Shown one piece after another: positions 35,736 through 45,496 of a stretch of 64,000 nucleotides of DNA. The stretch covers positions 135,817-199,816 of the forward strand of contig SCTA01000005.1 in NCBI GenBank assembly GCA_004322275.1. The letters run 5' to 3'. The notes below the pieces were generated by a model that saw only the letters and a program-made list of their open reading frames with translations, was not told where the DNA came from and ran no database searches. Position 1 is the first letter of the stretch; each line of letters starts with the position of its first letter. Source of the DNA: a bacterium. GTDB lineage: Bacteria > Desulfobacterota > Deferrisomatia > Deferrisomatales > BM512. The translations under genes were made by a program, and so were the position numbers.

Positions 35736-38700
35736 TTACGGCACCGGGGCCAGGGACCATGTTCCGCCGAAAGCGCACGGCGGATCGGTTGCGGGCTGGT
35801 AATTGGCGTAGGTGCCCGACATGGTGGTGCCGGCAATGGCGGTAACCGTGAAAGTAGGCCACGAAACGAGGGAAGGCACGTAACCGTCGGGGTAGATGTT
35901 GAGAGTAGCCGGAGTCGAGCCTTCGAGGCGCCAGAACGCGGGGCGCTCTATTTTCCCCGTGGTGGTGGTCCAGACGTAGACGGTGTCCATCCAGAAGACC
36001 GCGTTGAAATCCGAAGGGGTAGTGAAGGCGAGTTCGAGATATATCGTCTTTGCGGGATCCAGGGGGGAGTTCCCGCCGGCGTCTTTCGGGTAGCAGGCGT
36101 TGGCGGTCTCGATGATCGTCAGCACGTAGTTGTCTTCGTCTATCGAGCCGTCGCGATCGTTGTCGATGCCGTCGCCGAGGGTTCCGCCGGGATCGCCGAC
36201 GCCGGGACTGACGGAGGGATCGAAATCGTCCGGGTCGCTGGCGTCGCCGGGCACCCCGTAGAAGCCGTCGCCGTCCTCGTCCCAGCGCATGGATTTGAAG
36301 GCTTCCAGCCTGTCGTAACAGGTGTACTTGTACTTGTTGTCCTTACCCGTGACAACGTCCTTGAAACCGCTGGCGTCGTACTCAAAGGTCACGGAGCCGG
36401 GGACGCCGGAGAAATTTTTCGTCTCTATGTTGATGTTTGACTTGCCCGTACGAAGCGGCGAGCAGTAGAGGAATTCGTAGTACTTCCAGGCGTTCACCAG
36501 CAAAGAATCCCCTACTTCGAGGAAAGCTTCGGAAACCGTCGGCACTTCGCCCACTACGTTCGCGATAAGGCCGCTCTGGTTTACGCCCTCCAGCAGTTTG
36601 CCGAGAGAAACGCCGCCGTCGGTTGTCAGAAGGGAATCGCCGGAAACGAGGAGGCTCCCGCCGGAGTTGTAGAGCCAGCCGGAAAGCGCCTCTATTTCGG
36701 CATCTGTCAGGGGCGCGGTTCTGCCGTGAATTATCAGCAGCTCTTTTCCGGTAAGAACAGCGGAGGTGAGCGCGCCAGTAGTCTCGGTTATCGCCCCCGC
36801 CGTAGCGGAATCGAGGGCCGCTCCGGCCTGGGCTAAAGAACCGCCGAGCACGCTCGCGGAAACATCGCCGTCATCGACCAGAATGTCGGCGGTTCCGAGG
36901 TTGCCGCCGGTAAGCCAGTCCGCAGTTTCGAGGAGGAAGGTGCCGTTCGCGTTGACGGGTGCGGCCGTGACTGCTTCGAGAACCGAGGTGGAGCCGATAA
37001 GAACCGTTCTGCGCGAATTGTCGGCGGGATCCTGATAAGCGCTTGCCCCGGAAGCGCCGTTGGAAGCCACCGCAAGGCGGGAGCCGCCCTCGACGACTCT
37101 GAAGGAACCGCCGGAAGCCAGGGCTATTTCGCCGATTGTGTAGGGTATCAGGTCGTCCTTGACGATAAGGCTTTCCGCGCTGACGATTTCGCCGCCGAAT
37201 TCAAAAACGCCGTCGCCTATGGAGGAGGGCGCGCTTCCGGCGCCCGAGATTATCAACCCTCCGCCGCTTCTGGCCCAGTTGAACAGCTCTTCGTACTCCG
37301 CTTCGGTGAAAAGAGAATTTACGGAGTGAAGGATGACCACGTTGGCGCTGGAAAGGTCCCCGATTGTAAAATCGTTAACCGTCGCGGAGGAGCTTCTGAG
37401 CTCGGCGGTAAGAGCGGAAAGGTCTCCGCTGTCCGCCTTTACCAGGACGCTTAGCCCTGCGAGGGTCTTCCCTTCGCCCGCCGCCCAGGCGACAGCCTGC
37501 CTGGCGAAGGTCATATTTGCGGCAAGCTCGAGTATCTGGCCGGAGCCGAGAAGCACCAGCCTGTTGCCGAGCATTGTCTGGTAAGCCGCCGCGCCGACCC
37601 TGTCCGAGGAGTCGGAGGCCAGGGGAGCCCCGCCATCCACCTGCATGAAGGAACCTCCGGCGCCGAGAGCCAGGGTAGCGACGGAAGCAGTAATCTCATG
37701 GCCGGGGACCGCGGCGAGGGAGGTTGCGGCGACTTCCGGCGGTGAGGCGAACTTTATGCCTTCTCCGCTGAATTTCAGCCCCGAATCTCCCGAGATGTCA
37801 CGGAGCTTGGCGATCGTGCCCGAAGAGGGGTTGCCGGAATCGGCGAGAATGAAATACGCGCTGCTGCCCGTAACGCCGAGAGCCGCCTTGGCCTCGGTAT
37901 TCGTCGCCCCGCCAGCGCTGTCGTCCATGCCGTCGGTAAAGTAAACCAGTGCGCCCGCCCACTCCTCTTCCATGATGCGGGTAGTGGCGGTCGGATCGTC
38001 GGGGTGCGGGGAGAGCACGTAGTTCATGAAGAAATTGGTCTGGTAGGAGGTCAGCTCCTCGGCTCCCTTCTTGATCGACAGCCAGAGGGGTTTTGAGATG
38101 TTGGTGGTGAGGTAGCCCCTCACTGTGGTTTCGAGAGCAGGCGAGTTCAGCAGGGCGGGGTTTAATTTCTGCTTCACCAGAGCCGAGCCGTCGGAGCCGA
38201 GAACCAGATAGACGTTTACGATAACGTCCGGGGCGGAGACCGTGTTGTAAAAATCTCTGGCCGAAGCGAGCATGTCCGTAAGGGTCGTCTTTGCGGGATC
38301 GGCTATGCTGGCCGAACAGTCGAGAAGAAGGACGATATCCGTGCGGGTCGCATTCAAAGTGGTGTGAATAAGTTCGTAATAATTGTCGGTGTAGCGGCTC
38401 GCCACGCTGGCGTTGGGGACGACGGTGGAGCCGTCCTTGACGACTATATCGTTTCCGGCGGTGGCAGGATCGTCGAAGGTGTAGATTCCCGTTTCAGGCA
38501 GTCCGCGGTTGTCCAGCGAGGAGATGAGGGCGAAGACGTTGTTGGGGGCGTCCTTCTTGTAAGCCTTCGCGAGGGACAAATCAACGCCGGTAAGAGTGAA
38601 TATGCGCGCGCTGGACCAAGTGACGGTCCGGGTGGCGTCGCTGGTTACGGCCCGGACCCTCCAGTACCAGTCCCCGAGTTGGGCGGAGGAAGTCGCGCCA

Positions 38701-39098
38701 AAGCCGTAGGTCATCGTCGCATCCGGGGGAACCGGAAGAGCGACGAGTATCGGCTCTTCAAAGGTGGCGAAGTTGGGGTCGCGGCTGAGCTGCAGTTCGT
38801 ACCCCGTGACTATGCTGTAAAGGGTGTTGTCGTCGGGATTCCGCGAGGGGTCCCAGGAGAGAGTCACACCGGGAGCGTAAAATTCCGCGTTTGCGAGAGG
38901 GGCCACGAGCGCCGGAGCGGCCACCGGGGGAACGACCACGTTGCCTCCTCCACCGCCGCCACCACCGCCGCCGCCTCCACCGCCCCCGCCGCCGGAGAAG
39001 GCGTCACCCTCTCCGGTGAGTCCGCAACCGGCAAGGAAAGCCGCCAGAAAGAGGCTTGCAATTATTGTTGTCACTCTGCGTGAAATATGAAAACGCAT
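35736..39098 (-). CDS. Large lipoprotein with von Willebrand A domain and poly-glycine linker
   Basis: A 1,120-residue secreted lipoprotein. The signal peptide ends FLAAFLAGC, and the lipid-bearing Cys is followed by a run of 17 glycines (residues ~36-52). A fibronectin-like region follows, then a VWA domain with a MIDAS motif DCSAS (after DIVLLL). Two or more ThuA/glutamine-amidotransferase-like repeats with LLIIHGRTAPLTDAEIEAL and VVILHSVNSLFTEAEYEEL come next. Near the C-terminus are calcium-type loops DEDGDGFYG and DNDRDGSIDED. It is probably displayed at the cell surface for adhesion or matrix binding. Downstream is the BTAD regulator, upstream a beta-barrel gene. Confidence 0.8.
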   Translation of the reverse strand: MRFHISRRVTTIIASLFLAAFLAGCGLTGEGDAFSGGGGGGGGGGGGGGGGGNVVVPPVAAPALVAPLANAEFYAPGVTLSWDPSRNPDDNTLYSIVTGYELQLSRDPNFATFEEPILVALPVPPDATMTYGFGATSSAQLGDWYWRVRAVTSDATRTVTWSSARIFTLTGVDLSLAKAYKKDAPNNVFALISSLDNRGLPETGIYTFDDPATAGNDIVVKDGSTVVPNASVASRYTDNYYELIHTTLNATRTDIVLLLDCSASIADPAKTTLTDMLASARDFYNTVSAPDVIVNVYLVLGSDGSALVKQKLNPALLNSPALETTVRGYLTTNISKPLWLSIKKGAEELTSYQTNFFMNYVLSPHPDDPTATTRIMEEEWAGALVYFTDGMDDSAGGATNTEAKAALGVTGSSAYFILADSGNPSSGTIAKLRDISGDSGLKFSGEGIKFASPPEVAATSLAAVPGHEITASVATLALGAGGSFMQVDGGAPLASDSSDRVGAAAYQTMLGNRLVLLGSGQILELAANMTFARQAVAWAAGEGKTLAGLSVLVKADSGDLSALTAELRSSSATVNDFTIGDLSSANVVILHSVNSLFTEAEYEELFNWARSGGGLIISGAGSAPSSIGDGVFEFGGEIVSAESLIVKDDLIPYTIGEIALASGGSFRVVEGGSRLAVASNGASGASAYQDPADNSRRTVLIGSTSVLEAVTAAPVNANGTFLLETADWLTGGNLGTADILVDDGDVSASVLGGSLAQAGAALDSATAGAITETTGALTSAVLTGKELLIIHGRTAPLTDAEIEALSGWLYNSGGSLLVSGDSLLTTDGGVSLGKLLEGVNQSGLIANVVGEVPTVSEAFLEVGDSLLVNAWKYYEFLYCSPLRTGKSNINIETKNFSGVPGSVTFEYDASGFKDVVTGKDNKYKYTCYDRLEAFKSMRWDEDGDGFYGVPGDASDPDDFDPSVSPGVGDPGGTLGDGIDNDRDGSIDEDNYVLTIIETANACYPKDAGGNSPLDPAKTIYLELAFTTPSDFNAVFWMDTVYVWTTTTGKIERPAFWRLEGSTPATLNIYPDGYVPSLVSWPTFTVTAIAGTTMSGTYANYQPATDPPCAFGGTWSLAPVP

Positions 39099-39172
39099 AT
39101 CGCCCTTCCTTTTTAAATGCCGGGGCCTTGGGCCCCTTCACAGAACAGCCGAACGAAAGATTTAAGAGCCGT

Positions 39173-39793
39173 TCAGCGGCCGCCGAATTCCATTCCGATT
39201 ACAGCGCCCGCCCCCAAACCTCCTATGTTTCGGTACGAGCCCAAAAGTTTTGCGCTGCCGAAGGTGTAGCGCAGATCCAGCCCGGCGTGAAAAACACCGC
39301 CGAGCCGCACGTAGCTACCCCCTCCGAACCAGTATCCGTAGCCGGACGATGTGTCTTCGCCCAGTTCCTCATGGTCTATCGTGGCTGTGGCGCCTGCGAT
39401 TCCGCCCTGAAGATAAGGGTCGAAGATTCTCGAAGGCAGGCCGACCCGTTTTCTTATCCCGAGATAAAGCTTGGTAATCGATCCGTCGACGCTGTCCCCC
39501 GAATCGGTTTTGTCCGAGGCGGCGGAGTAGTAGAGGGAGCCGCAGAGGCCAGCCGGCCAGAAGCGGCCTTCGTACCCCAGATCGATGCCGTAATAAAGGG
39601 GGGTGTGGATGGGTTCCCAGTCGTGCGGGTCCAGAAGCTCCATGCCCAGGGTTGCGTTTATGTCCAAAGTCCCCTTGAAGTCACCGACCCTGTTCTCCGA
39701 AAGCGCCGTGGAAGGGAAGAAAAAAACGGCCGCCAGAAAAACAACGCTGAAAAGCGTTCCAAGCGTTTTCGATGCCGCGAAACGGTGGACCAT
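39173..39793 (-). CDS. Outer-membrane beta-barrel protein
   Basis: A 206-residue protein with a signal peptide ending STALS-EN and alternating beta-strand text rich in Gly/Tyr, as in OmpW/OmpX-like eight-strand barrels (e.g. PLYYGIDLGYEGRFW, GAGAVIGMEFGGR at the C-terminus). ATG at 39793 follows GGGAG; ATG at 39820 is possible but lacks a ribosome site. It lies 74 bases upstream of the von Willebrand lipoprotein and likely shares its message. Confidence 0.75.
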   Translation of the reverse strand: MVHRFAASKTLGTLFSVVFLAAVFFFPSTALSENRVGDFKGTLDINATLGMELLDPHDWEPIHTPLYYGIDLGYEGRFWPAGLCGSLYYSAASDKTDSGDSVDGSITKLYLGIRKRVGLPSRIFDPYLQGGIAGATATIDHEELGEDTSSGYGYWFGGGSYVRLGGVFHAGLDLRYTFGSAKLLGSYRNIGGLGAGAVIGMEFGGR

Positions 39794-40020
39794 CAAACAA
39801 CACTCCCGCCTTGGCGCCACCGCCGAATGGCAAGCGACCGCACAAATAATCCGAATGGTGGATCATGGAAAGACTCCAACTCTGGATGGTACCGGAAAGG
39901 GAGGTTTTACGTCAAGGGGCCGCATCTTAAACCTTCTTCGGGAAAGCTAAAAATCCCGAAGTGCAATGCGGACAACCTCCGATTCTTTCGCCTTTGCTGA
40001 ATTTTGTCCCCGGGGGGAGG

Positions 40021-40048
40021 TTGAATTGATTTTTCAAAATCGTATAAT
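40021..40048 (+). promoter_or_regulatory. Sigma-70 promoter for the PilZ gene
   Basis: TTGAAT (40021-40026) and perfect TATAAT (40043-40048) are spaced by 16 bases, about 34 bases before the PilZ start codon. Confidence 0.65.
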
Positions 40049-40081
40049 GCGTTAGGCGCAAGTAACATTGTGAGGATGCGA

Positions 40082-40423
40082 ATGTACCTGAGAAACAGGC
40101 CGAGGATACAAGTAAATTTGCCTGTAAGGGCGGGGGGTTTCTCCGAATCCCTCTTTACCGCCACCATGCTGAGCTCCGCCGGCGGCTGCATCGAAGGCGA
40201 CGCTCCCATCGGCAGCGAGGGCGAGCTCGTGCCCATCCTCCTGGAGATCGAAGACGGCAAGGTAAACGCAGACGCCAGGATTATAAACGTCCGCCTTGAA
40301 AACGGCAGGTCAAGCTGCGGCTTCACCTTTGAAAACCTCTCCTTCGAGGGCGCCACCCTCATTCATGATTTTCTCGCCAAAACCATGCTGGACGCTTTCA
40401 CCGGCGAGGACGCCGGGCTGTAA
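40082..40423 (+). CDS. PilZ-domain protein
   Basis: A 113-residue single-domain protein. [13 protein letters not shown] at the start supplies the arginine motif for cyclic di-GMP, and [12 protein letters not shown] stands where the D/NxSxxG motif normally lies, with the first Asp/Asn missing, so binding may be weak. ATG at 40082 follows GAGG by six bases; two in-frame starts lie just upstream. The nearby HD-GYP gene gives a possible cyclic di-GMP link. Confidence 0.72.
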   Translation: MYLRNRPRIQVNLPVRAGGFSESLFTATMLSSAGGCIEGDAPIGSEGELVPILLEIEDGKVNADARIINVRLENGRSSCGFTFENLSFEGATLIHDFLAKTMLDAFTGEDAGL

Positions 40424-40509
40424 TCCGCTCCTCTCCACTGCCTTGCCGGTCTGAGCGCTTTGCCGCTTCACCGGAAACCTTCGCCTTGTCGGCGTCCCTG
40501 AAGGAAAAA

Positions 40510-42837
40510 ATGCGAAAAACCCTCTATCAAAAGATCGCGGAAGAACTTTCGGCCTCCGAAGCGCAGGTCAGGGCCGCCGCCGGGCTACTCGACGAGGGGG
40601 CCACCGTGCCCTTTATCGCCCGCTACAGAAAAGAGGTCACCGGCGGACTCGACGACACCGCCCTTCGCACCCTTGCGGAGCGGTTGACCTACCTTCGCGA
40701 GCTTGAAGAGCGCCGCGAGGCCGTCATTAAATCCGTCTCCGAACAGGGTAAGCTCACGCCCGAGTTGGCCGGTGATATCTACGAAGCCGAAACCAAGGGA
40801 AGGCTCGAAGACCTCTACCTCCCCTTCAAGCCCAAGAGGCGCACAAAGGGGCTCATCGCAAGGGAAGCGGGTCTTTCGCCTCTGGCCGAAGCGCTGCTCG
40901 GGAACCCCCTGCTGTCGCCGGAAGCTGAAACCGGGAAATATGTGGACCCCGAAAAGGGAGTCGCCGACGTAAAGGCGGTCCTCGACGGGGCGAAATACAT
41001 ACTGATGGAGGACTTCGCCGAGGACGCCGACCTCGCGGGAGCTCTCAGGGAATATTGCTGGCAAAACGGGCTTGTCGTCTCGAAGGTAATCCCCGAGAAG
41101 GAGGTTGCCGGGGCTAAATTCCGGGATTATTTCGAGTACTCCGAGCCGATAGCCAAAATCCCTTCGCACCGCGCGCTCGCCCTCTTTCGCGGCTTTCACG
41201 AGGGATTTCTCTCCATATCGCTGGAGCTTCCCGAAAAAAGCGGCGCCTCCACCCACCCCTGCGAGGGGATTATCGCGAAGAAATTCGGGATACGAAACGA
41301 AGGGCGACCGGCGGACAACTGGCTTGCCGAAACCGTCCGCTGGACCTGGTCGGTAAAGCTCCACTCCCGCATCCAGACCGACCTCTTCGGCCGCGTCAGG
41401 GAGGCGGCGGAGGAGGAGGCGATACGGGTCTTCGCCGAAAACCTGCGGGCGCTTCTTCTCGCCGCTCCCGCCGGGCCGAAGGCCGCGATGGGGCTCGACC
41501 CCGGCCTTAGAACCGGCGTCAAGGTCGCTGTGGTTGACTCCACCGGGAAGGTTCTCGACCACACCGCCGTCTACCCTCACCAGCCCTACAACAAGGAGGC
41601 GGAGGCGGCGAAGATTCTGCTGGCGCTGGCCGAAAAGCACGGCGTGGAGATAATCGCCATCGGCAACGGCACCGCCGGGCGCGAGACGGAGTCCTTCGTC
41701 GGCAGGATGCTCAAGGCGAGGCCGGAGCTGAAAATCCAGAAGGTGATGGTCAGCGAGGCGGGGGCCTCGGTCTACTCCGCCTCGGAGCTTGCCGCCAAGG
41801 AATTTCCCGATCTCGACGTTACGGTGAGGGGCGCTGTGTCGATTGCGAGAAGGCTGCAGGACCCCCTCGCGGAACTGGTGAAGATCGACCCCAAATCCAT
41901 CGGCGTCGGCCAGTACCAGCACGACGTGAGCCAGGTGAAGCTGGCGCGCTCCCTCGACGGGGTCGTCGAGGACTGCGTCAACGCCGTGGGAGTGGACGTA
42001 AACACCGCTTCGGCGCACCTTCTGGCGAAAATCTCCGGCCTTTCCTGGACGCTGGCAAAAAACATTGTTGAATTCCGCGACGAATACGGAATCTTCAAAA
42101 GCCGCGAGCAGCTTCGCTCGATCCCCCGCTTCGGCGAGAAGACCTTCGAGCAGGCCGCAGGTTTTCTGCGGGTGGCCAACGGCGACAACCCCCTCGACAA
42201 TTCGGCGGTCCATCCCGAAGCCTACGTGGTGGTGGAGCGCATGGCGAAAAAGACCGGGAAGGGAGTGGACTCTTTGATCGGAGACGCAGCCTTCCTCCGG
42301 AAGCTTCGCGCCGACGATTACTGCGACGAGCGCTTCGGGGTGCCCACCGTCACCGACATCCTCCGCGAGCTTGAAAAGCCCGGCAGGGACCCCCGCCCGG
42401 AATTTCGCACGGCGACCTTCGCCGAAGGCGTCGAGGAGCTCTCCGACCTTCGGCCGGGGATGCTCCTCGAAGGCACCGTCACCAACGTCGCCAACTTCGG
42501 AGCTTTCGTCGATATCGGGGTTCATCAGGACGGTCTTGTCCACATCTCCGCCATCTCGAAGAAGTTCATCAAGGATCCGAGAGAGGCGGTCAAGGTCGGA
42601 GACATAGTAAAGGTAAAGGTTCTGGAGGTAGACCTGCAACGAAAGCGCATCGCGCTCACGATGCGCCTCGACGACGAGGTGCGCGAACAAAATACAGCGG
42701 GGCAGGGAGGGAAAAATCAGGAGGCCGGACGCGGGGAGATACGAAAGTTCTCTGCGGACAAAAAAGAACAGGCTCCCAAAAGCTCCTCCCCCTTCGGCTC
42801 CCTCCTCTCCGAGGCGCTCCGGAAAAAGGTAAAATAG
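40510..42837 (+). CDS. tex: Transcription accessory/RNA-binding protein Tex
   Basis: A 775-residue nucleic-acid-binding protein. Its order is an N-terminal helical region, a YqgF-like RNase H fold ([19 protein letters not shown]), helix-hairpin-helix motifs ([21 protein letters not shown]) and a C-terminal S1 domain ([24 protein letters not shown]). The ATG at 40510 has AAGGA five bases upstream; a TTG at 40486 is weaker. A charged Lys/Glu tail follows the S1 domain. It is involved in transcription and stress tolerance in other bacteria. Confidence 0.95.
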   Translation: MRKTLYQKIAEELSASEAQVRAAAGLLDEGATVPFIARYRKEVTGGLDDTALRTLAERLTYLRELEERREAVIKSVSEQGKLTPELAGDIYEAETKGRLEDLYLPFKPKRRTKGLIAREAGLSPLAEALLGNPLLSPEAETGKYVDPEKGVADVKAVLDGAKYILMEDFAEDADLAGALREYCWQNGLVVSKVIPEKEVAGAKFRDYFEYSEPIAKIPSHRALALFRGFHEGFLSISLELPEKSGASTHPCEGIIAKKFGIRNEGRPADNWLAETVRWTWSVKLHSRIQTDLFGRVREAAEEEAIRVFAENLRALLLAAPAGPKAAMGLDPGLRTGVKVAVVDSTGKVLDHTAVYPHQPYNKEAEAAKILLALAEKHGVEIIAIGNGTAGRETESFVGRMLKARPELKIQKVMVSEAGASVYSASELAAKEFPDLDVTVRGAVSIARRLQDPLAELVKIDPKSIGVGQYQHDVSQVKLARSLDGVVEDCVNAVGVDVNTASAHLLAKISGLSWTLAKNIVEFRDEYGIFKSREQLRSIPRFGEKTFEQAAGFLRVANGDNPLDNSAVHPEAYVVVERMAKKTGKGVDSLIGDAAFLRKLRADDYCDERFGVPTVTDILRELEKPGRDPRPEFRTATFAEGVEELSDLRPGMLLEGTVTNVANFGAFVDIGVHQDGLVHISAISKKFIKDPREAVKVGDIVKVKVLEVDLQRKRIALTMRLDDEVREQNTAGQGGKNQEAGRGEIRKFSADKKEQAPKSSSPFGSLLSEALRKKVK

Positions 42838-42943
42838 CGCGTCCCTTGAAGTCGTATCGCGGCGCTCAACAAATTCATTGAATTCCCGGCGGATATGAAC
42901 CAGAATTTACTTACGGGATTAAGATGGATTCGGAGGTTGCGGA

Positions 42944-43606
42944 ATGGAACCGGAAAATCAGAAAGCCGCCGAGACGCAGGAAACCCTCCTCGATCTGGTT
43001 TTCGCCCTCGGCTCGCTCATCGAAGCTCGCGACTACTTTTCCGGCCGTCACACCGGAAGGATACAGAAGTACTGCAAGCTCCTCTCGGCGGAGCTCGGGC
43101 GCGGCGTCTATTCCAGCGTCATCGACGAGGATTTCATTACCCTCATCCACGGAGCCAGCGCCCTTCACGACATAGGCAAGGCCGCCCTTCCCGACTCCAT
43201 ACTCATGAAATCGTCGGTTCCCTCCGAAGACGAGAGGGAAATCCTCATGACCCACACCACCGTCGGCTCGAACGTAATCGACCACGTCATGTGGAAGCAC
43301 CCAGAGAGCCGCTTTTTGCGCATGGCCCGCGACATGGCCCGCTCGCACCACGAGAGGTGGGACGGCTCCGGCTTTCCCGACAGCCTCATGGGTGAGTCTA
43401 TCCCCCTTTGCGCCCGCATCCTCTCTCTGGCGAAAGTTTACGACGCCATCCGCTCGAACCGCAGCTACGCCCCCTCCTTCCCGCACGACGAGGCAGTCCG
43501 CATAATACGCGACGTGGTCCCCTCCCGCTTCGACCCCAACGTGCTCAATGCCTTCCTGAACCTCTCCGGAGAATTCGACAGGATTTTCGCAGCCTCGCAG
43601 GGCTGA
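42944..43606 (+). CDS. HD-GYP-type phosphodiesterase
   Basis: A 220-residue stand-alone HD-GYP domain. The metal motif HDIGKAALPD, the MTHTTVGSNVI helix, and HHERWDGSGFP (a GFP variant of GYP) followed by CARILSLAKVYDAI are intact. These enzymes hydrolyse cyclic di-GMP or cyclic GAMP. No sensor or receiver domain is attached. It lies 106 bases after tex and may be controlled by transcription or partner proteins. The PilZ gene upstream is a possible effector in the same pathway. Confidence 0.88.
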   Translation: MEPENQKAAETQETLLDLVFALGSLIEARDYFSGRHTGRIQKYCKLLSAELGRGVYSSVIDEDFITLIHGASALHDIGKAALPDSILMKSSVPSEDEREILMTHTTVGSNVIDHVMWKHPESRFLRMARDMARSHHERWDGSGFPDSLMGESIPLCARILSLAKVYDAIRSNRSYAPSFPHDEAVRIIRDVVPSRFDPNVLNAFLNLSGEFDRIFAASQG

Positions 43607-43615
43607 CCCCGAGGG

Positions 43616-43644
43616 TTGACGCGCGCGGCACATAGCCGGATAAT
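43616..43644 (+). promoter_or_regulatory. Strong sigma-70 promoter for the MerR-family gene
   Basis: TTGACG (43616-43621) and GATAAT (43639-43644) have an ideal 17-base gap, about 90 bases before the GTG start of the MerR gene. Confidence 0.75.
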
Positions 43645-43736
43645 AATCACAGATTTTTTACGGTATTACCGGACCGGGGAGCGCGCGGACTCCCCTGGCC
43701 CCCTTACGTTCGCGTCAGGAATCGAGGGAACAAGCG

Positions 43737-44144
43737 GTGGAACAGTCGACCTGGACGATAAGCGAGCTTGCCGACGAATTCGGCATAACCGCCCGGACCA
43801 TACGCTTTTACGAGGAAAAAAAACTCCTCTCCCCGAGGCGCAGCGGCGGCGACCACCGCCTTTTCGACAAGCGCGACCGCACGAGGCTCAAGCTCATCCT
43901 GCGGGGAAAGAAGTTCGGCCTGACCTTAGAGGAGATCTCCAACATCCTCGGCAGCGCCACCGCCGACCGCAACGAGGCCGAGCAGGTGCGCACCGCCCTT
44001 CGCCACTTCGAAAGGGTGCTAAAGGACCTTGAAGCCAGAAAGCGGGGGATCGAGGAGATGGAGAAAGAGCTTCTCCAGTACATGGGGGGGATAAGGACGC
44101 GCCTGGCACAGCTCGAAAACCGCGGTGACGATAATCCTTATTGA
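43737..44144 (+). CDS. MerR-family regulator
   Basis: A 135-residue regulator with an N-terminal winged helix-turn-helix (TISELADEFGITARTIRFYEEKKLL, split by normal turns) and a long coiled-coil tail with acidic and basic heptads. No effector cysteine motif of metal-sensing MerR proteins is visible. Members with this layout in related bacteria often sit near fatty-acid or acyl-CoA genes, but no such genes are here. GTG start at 43737 with GAGGGA upstream. Confidence 0.85.
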   Translation: MEQSTWTISELADEFGITARTIRFYEEKKLLSPRRSGGDHRLFDKRDRTRLKLILRGKKFGLTLEEISNILGSATADRNEAEQVRTALRHFERVLKDLEARKRGIEEMEKELLQYMGGIRTRLAQLENRGDDNPY

Positions 44145-44239
44145 GAAGGGCGGGCCTGACACCAATCTTAAAAGAAGTTGCGCAGGTCGCGCCAGAGGAA
44201 CGAAAGCCGACAAAACCTTATCGTAAAAATCTTTCACAG

Positions 44240-44512
44240 CTAGCGGGGCTTGGCGCGCCCCGCCCCCGCGCCCCACTTTTTGTCGAAAAAGTGGGACAAA
44301 ACTCGGCCCGGAAGGAGCCGCTCGCTCTTCGAGCGACCGGTCGCTGCGGCGGGGGCGTGAGGGGGCACCCGTTCGCTGCGCTCGCTAAGACCCCCCCGCC
44401 GCCCTTTCCGCCTTAAGCTCCCTGCGTCACCTACGGGCCACGGGGAGGACGAAAGGATAGCTCGTCCAAAAACAAGTTACCGGAATGTTTTTGTCCTCGA
44501 AGGTAGATTGTC
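44240..44512 (-). repeat. Structured intergenic repeat family C, copy 1 (inverted)
   Basis: Contains a perfect hairpin CCCACTTTTT/AAAAAGTGGG (44272-44295), a GC-rich middle shared with 46260-46380 in reverse, and a terminal hairpin CAAAAAC/GTTTTTG next to CTCGAAGGTA (44496-44505). It faces copy 2 head to head: CTCGAAGGTA here and TACCTTCGAG at 44545-44554 are exact reverse complements. Confidence 0.7.
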
Positions 44513-44527
44513 TACACGTATGGCTTG

Positions 44528-44841
44528 AATAGTTGTAAATAATTTACCTTCGAGCCGATAAGTTCATAATGAATTTCACTTATCGGCGAGCCTTCACCTC
44601 GTTCCCCACGCCCTCCGGCGCCAGCGAGTGAGAGAGCGAGGGTGTTCCGAGCTCAATCTGAGCCGCAGCGAATTTGAGCTCGCCGAGCGACGAACGAGTG
44701 CTTTGGCGCAAAGGGGGCGCGCCTTTTCTTCCCACCGCTTCTTTTGGGCGGTCAAAAGAAGCGGTGCCGGGTGCGGGCGGGTAGCCCGCAACCATAAACA
44801 GACTTTCACAAAAGGGTTTTAAGAGGTGGGCCGAGCCCACC
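44528..44841 (+). repeat. Structured intergenic repeat family C, copy 2
   Basis: Order: entry motif ACCTTCGAG, stem CCGATAAGT/ACTTATCGG (44555-44586), a GC-rich middle, then three hairpins: ACCGCTTCTTTTG/CAAAAGAAGCGGT (44734-44765), TGCGGGC/GCCCGCA (44772-44790) and GGTGGGC/GCCCACC (44825-44841). Copy 3 at 46158-46463 has the same order with different stem sequences. No gene lies in 44145-44876. Confidence 0.8.
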
Positions 44842-44876
44842 CTGCTACTTACGTGCTTGTTAAAGCGGAGGGTTCA

Positions 44877-45455
44877 ATGGGCATGGAACATTTTGAGTAT
44901 AAACGAATTACTTGTCTCTGCGGAAAAGGCAGTTTCGTCGCAAGGCATTACAGCCCAGATTATCCATTTGGAGGCGGCTCTTATCAATACAGATATTCTA
45001 TTGAATGTGAAGAATGCATAAATAAGTACGAAATTGTCGAACAGGGCAAGGTAGCTGTTCCGGTATTGTTATCGGATTTGAACCTGCAAAAGGAATTATT
45101 TAAGCGTTGGCACCAAATGTCAGCTGAATTCATGAAACACGAAATAGTCGCACAATATATTGAAAAGTTTACGTCTCTGCTTGCAAAGCAACCGTCGATT
45201 GCTGCTGCTCATAGGTTAGCATCTATAGTAGACAGTGGAGTGGGTTCGTATAGTTCTTTTTGCAGATCATGGTCAGGTGCTGCTCCATGGGTGCAGCGAA
45301 ATATAAGGCCAAATAATTTACCCAGCATCATAAATGTCCTAGAAGCTGAAGACAAGAAAGTAACATCTATGTTGAGTGAGATCGATTCAGTACTTAAGAA
45401 AGCTCAAACAGATCTGAAATCTCAGGGTGTCCCTCTCGTAGACAATGTCCCTTAG
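44877..45455 (+). CDS. AT-rich hypothetical protein with two CxxC-like pairs
   Basis: A 192-residue protein that is clearly more AT-rich than its surroundings and flanked by family C repeats. ATG at 44877 follows GGAGG by five bases. The N-terminus has LCGKG and ECEECINKYEI with Cys spacing suited to a zinc site. The C-terminal half is helical, with a coiled-coil end (LEAEDKKVTSMLSEIDSVLKK). No family was recognised. Base composition points to recent acquisition. It converges with the carbonic anhydrase gene, ending about 40 bases away. Confidence 0.65.
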   Translation: MGMEHFEYKRITCLCGKGSFVARHYSPDYPFGGGSYQYRYSIECEECINKYEIVEQGKVAVPVLLSDLNLQKELFKRWHQMSAEFMKHEIVAQYIEKFTSLLAKQPSIAAAHRLASIVDSGVGSYSSFCRSWSGAAPWVQRNIRPNNLPSIINVLEAEDKKVTSMLSEIDSVLKKAQTDLKSQGVPLVDNVP

Positions 45456-45496
45456 TTGGAATTGGTTCGGCCCAAGCTTACTGACGACCGATGAGG

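Noticed and set aside
40585-42690. 701-residue open frame opposite tex
   Set aside because: Same shadow effect; tex is unmistakable on the plus strand.
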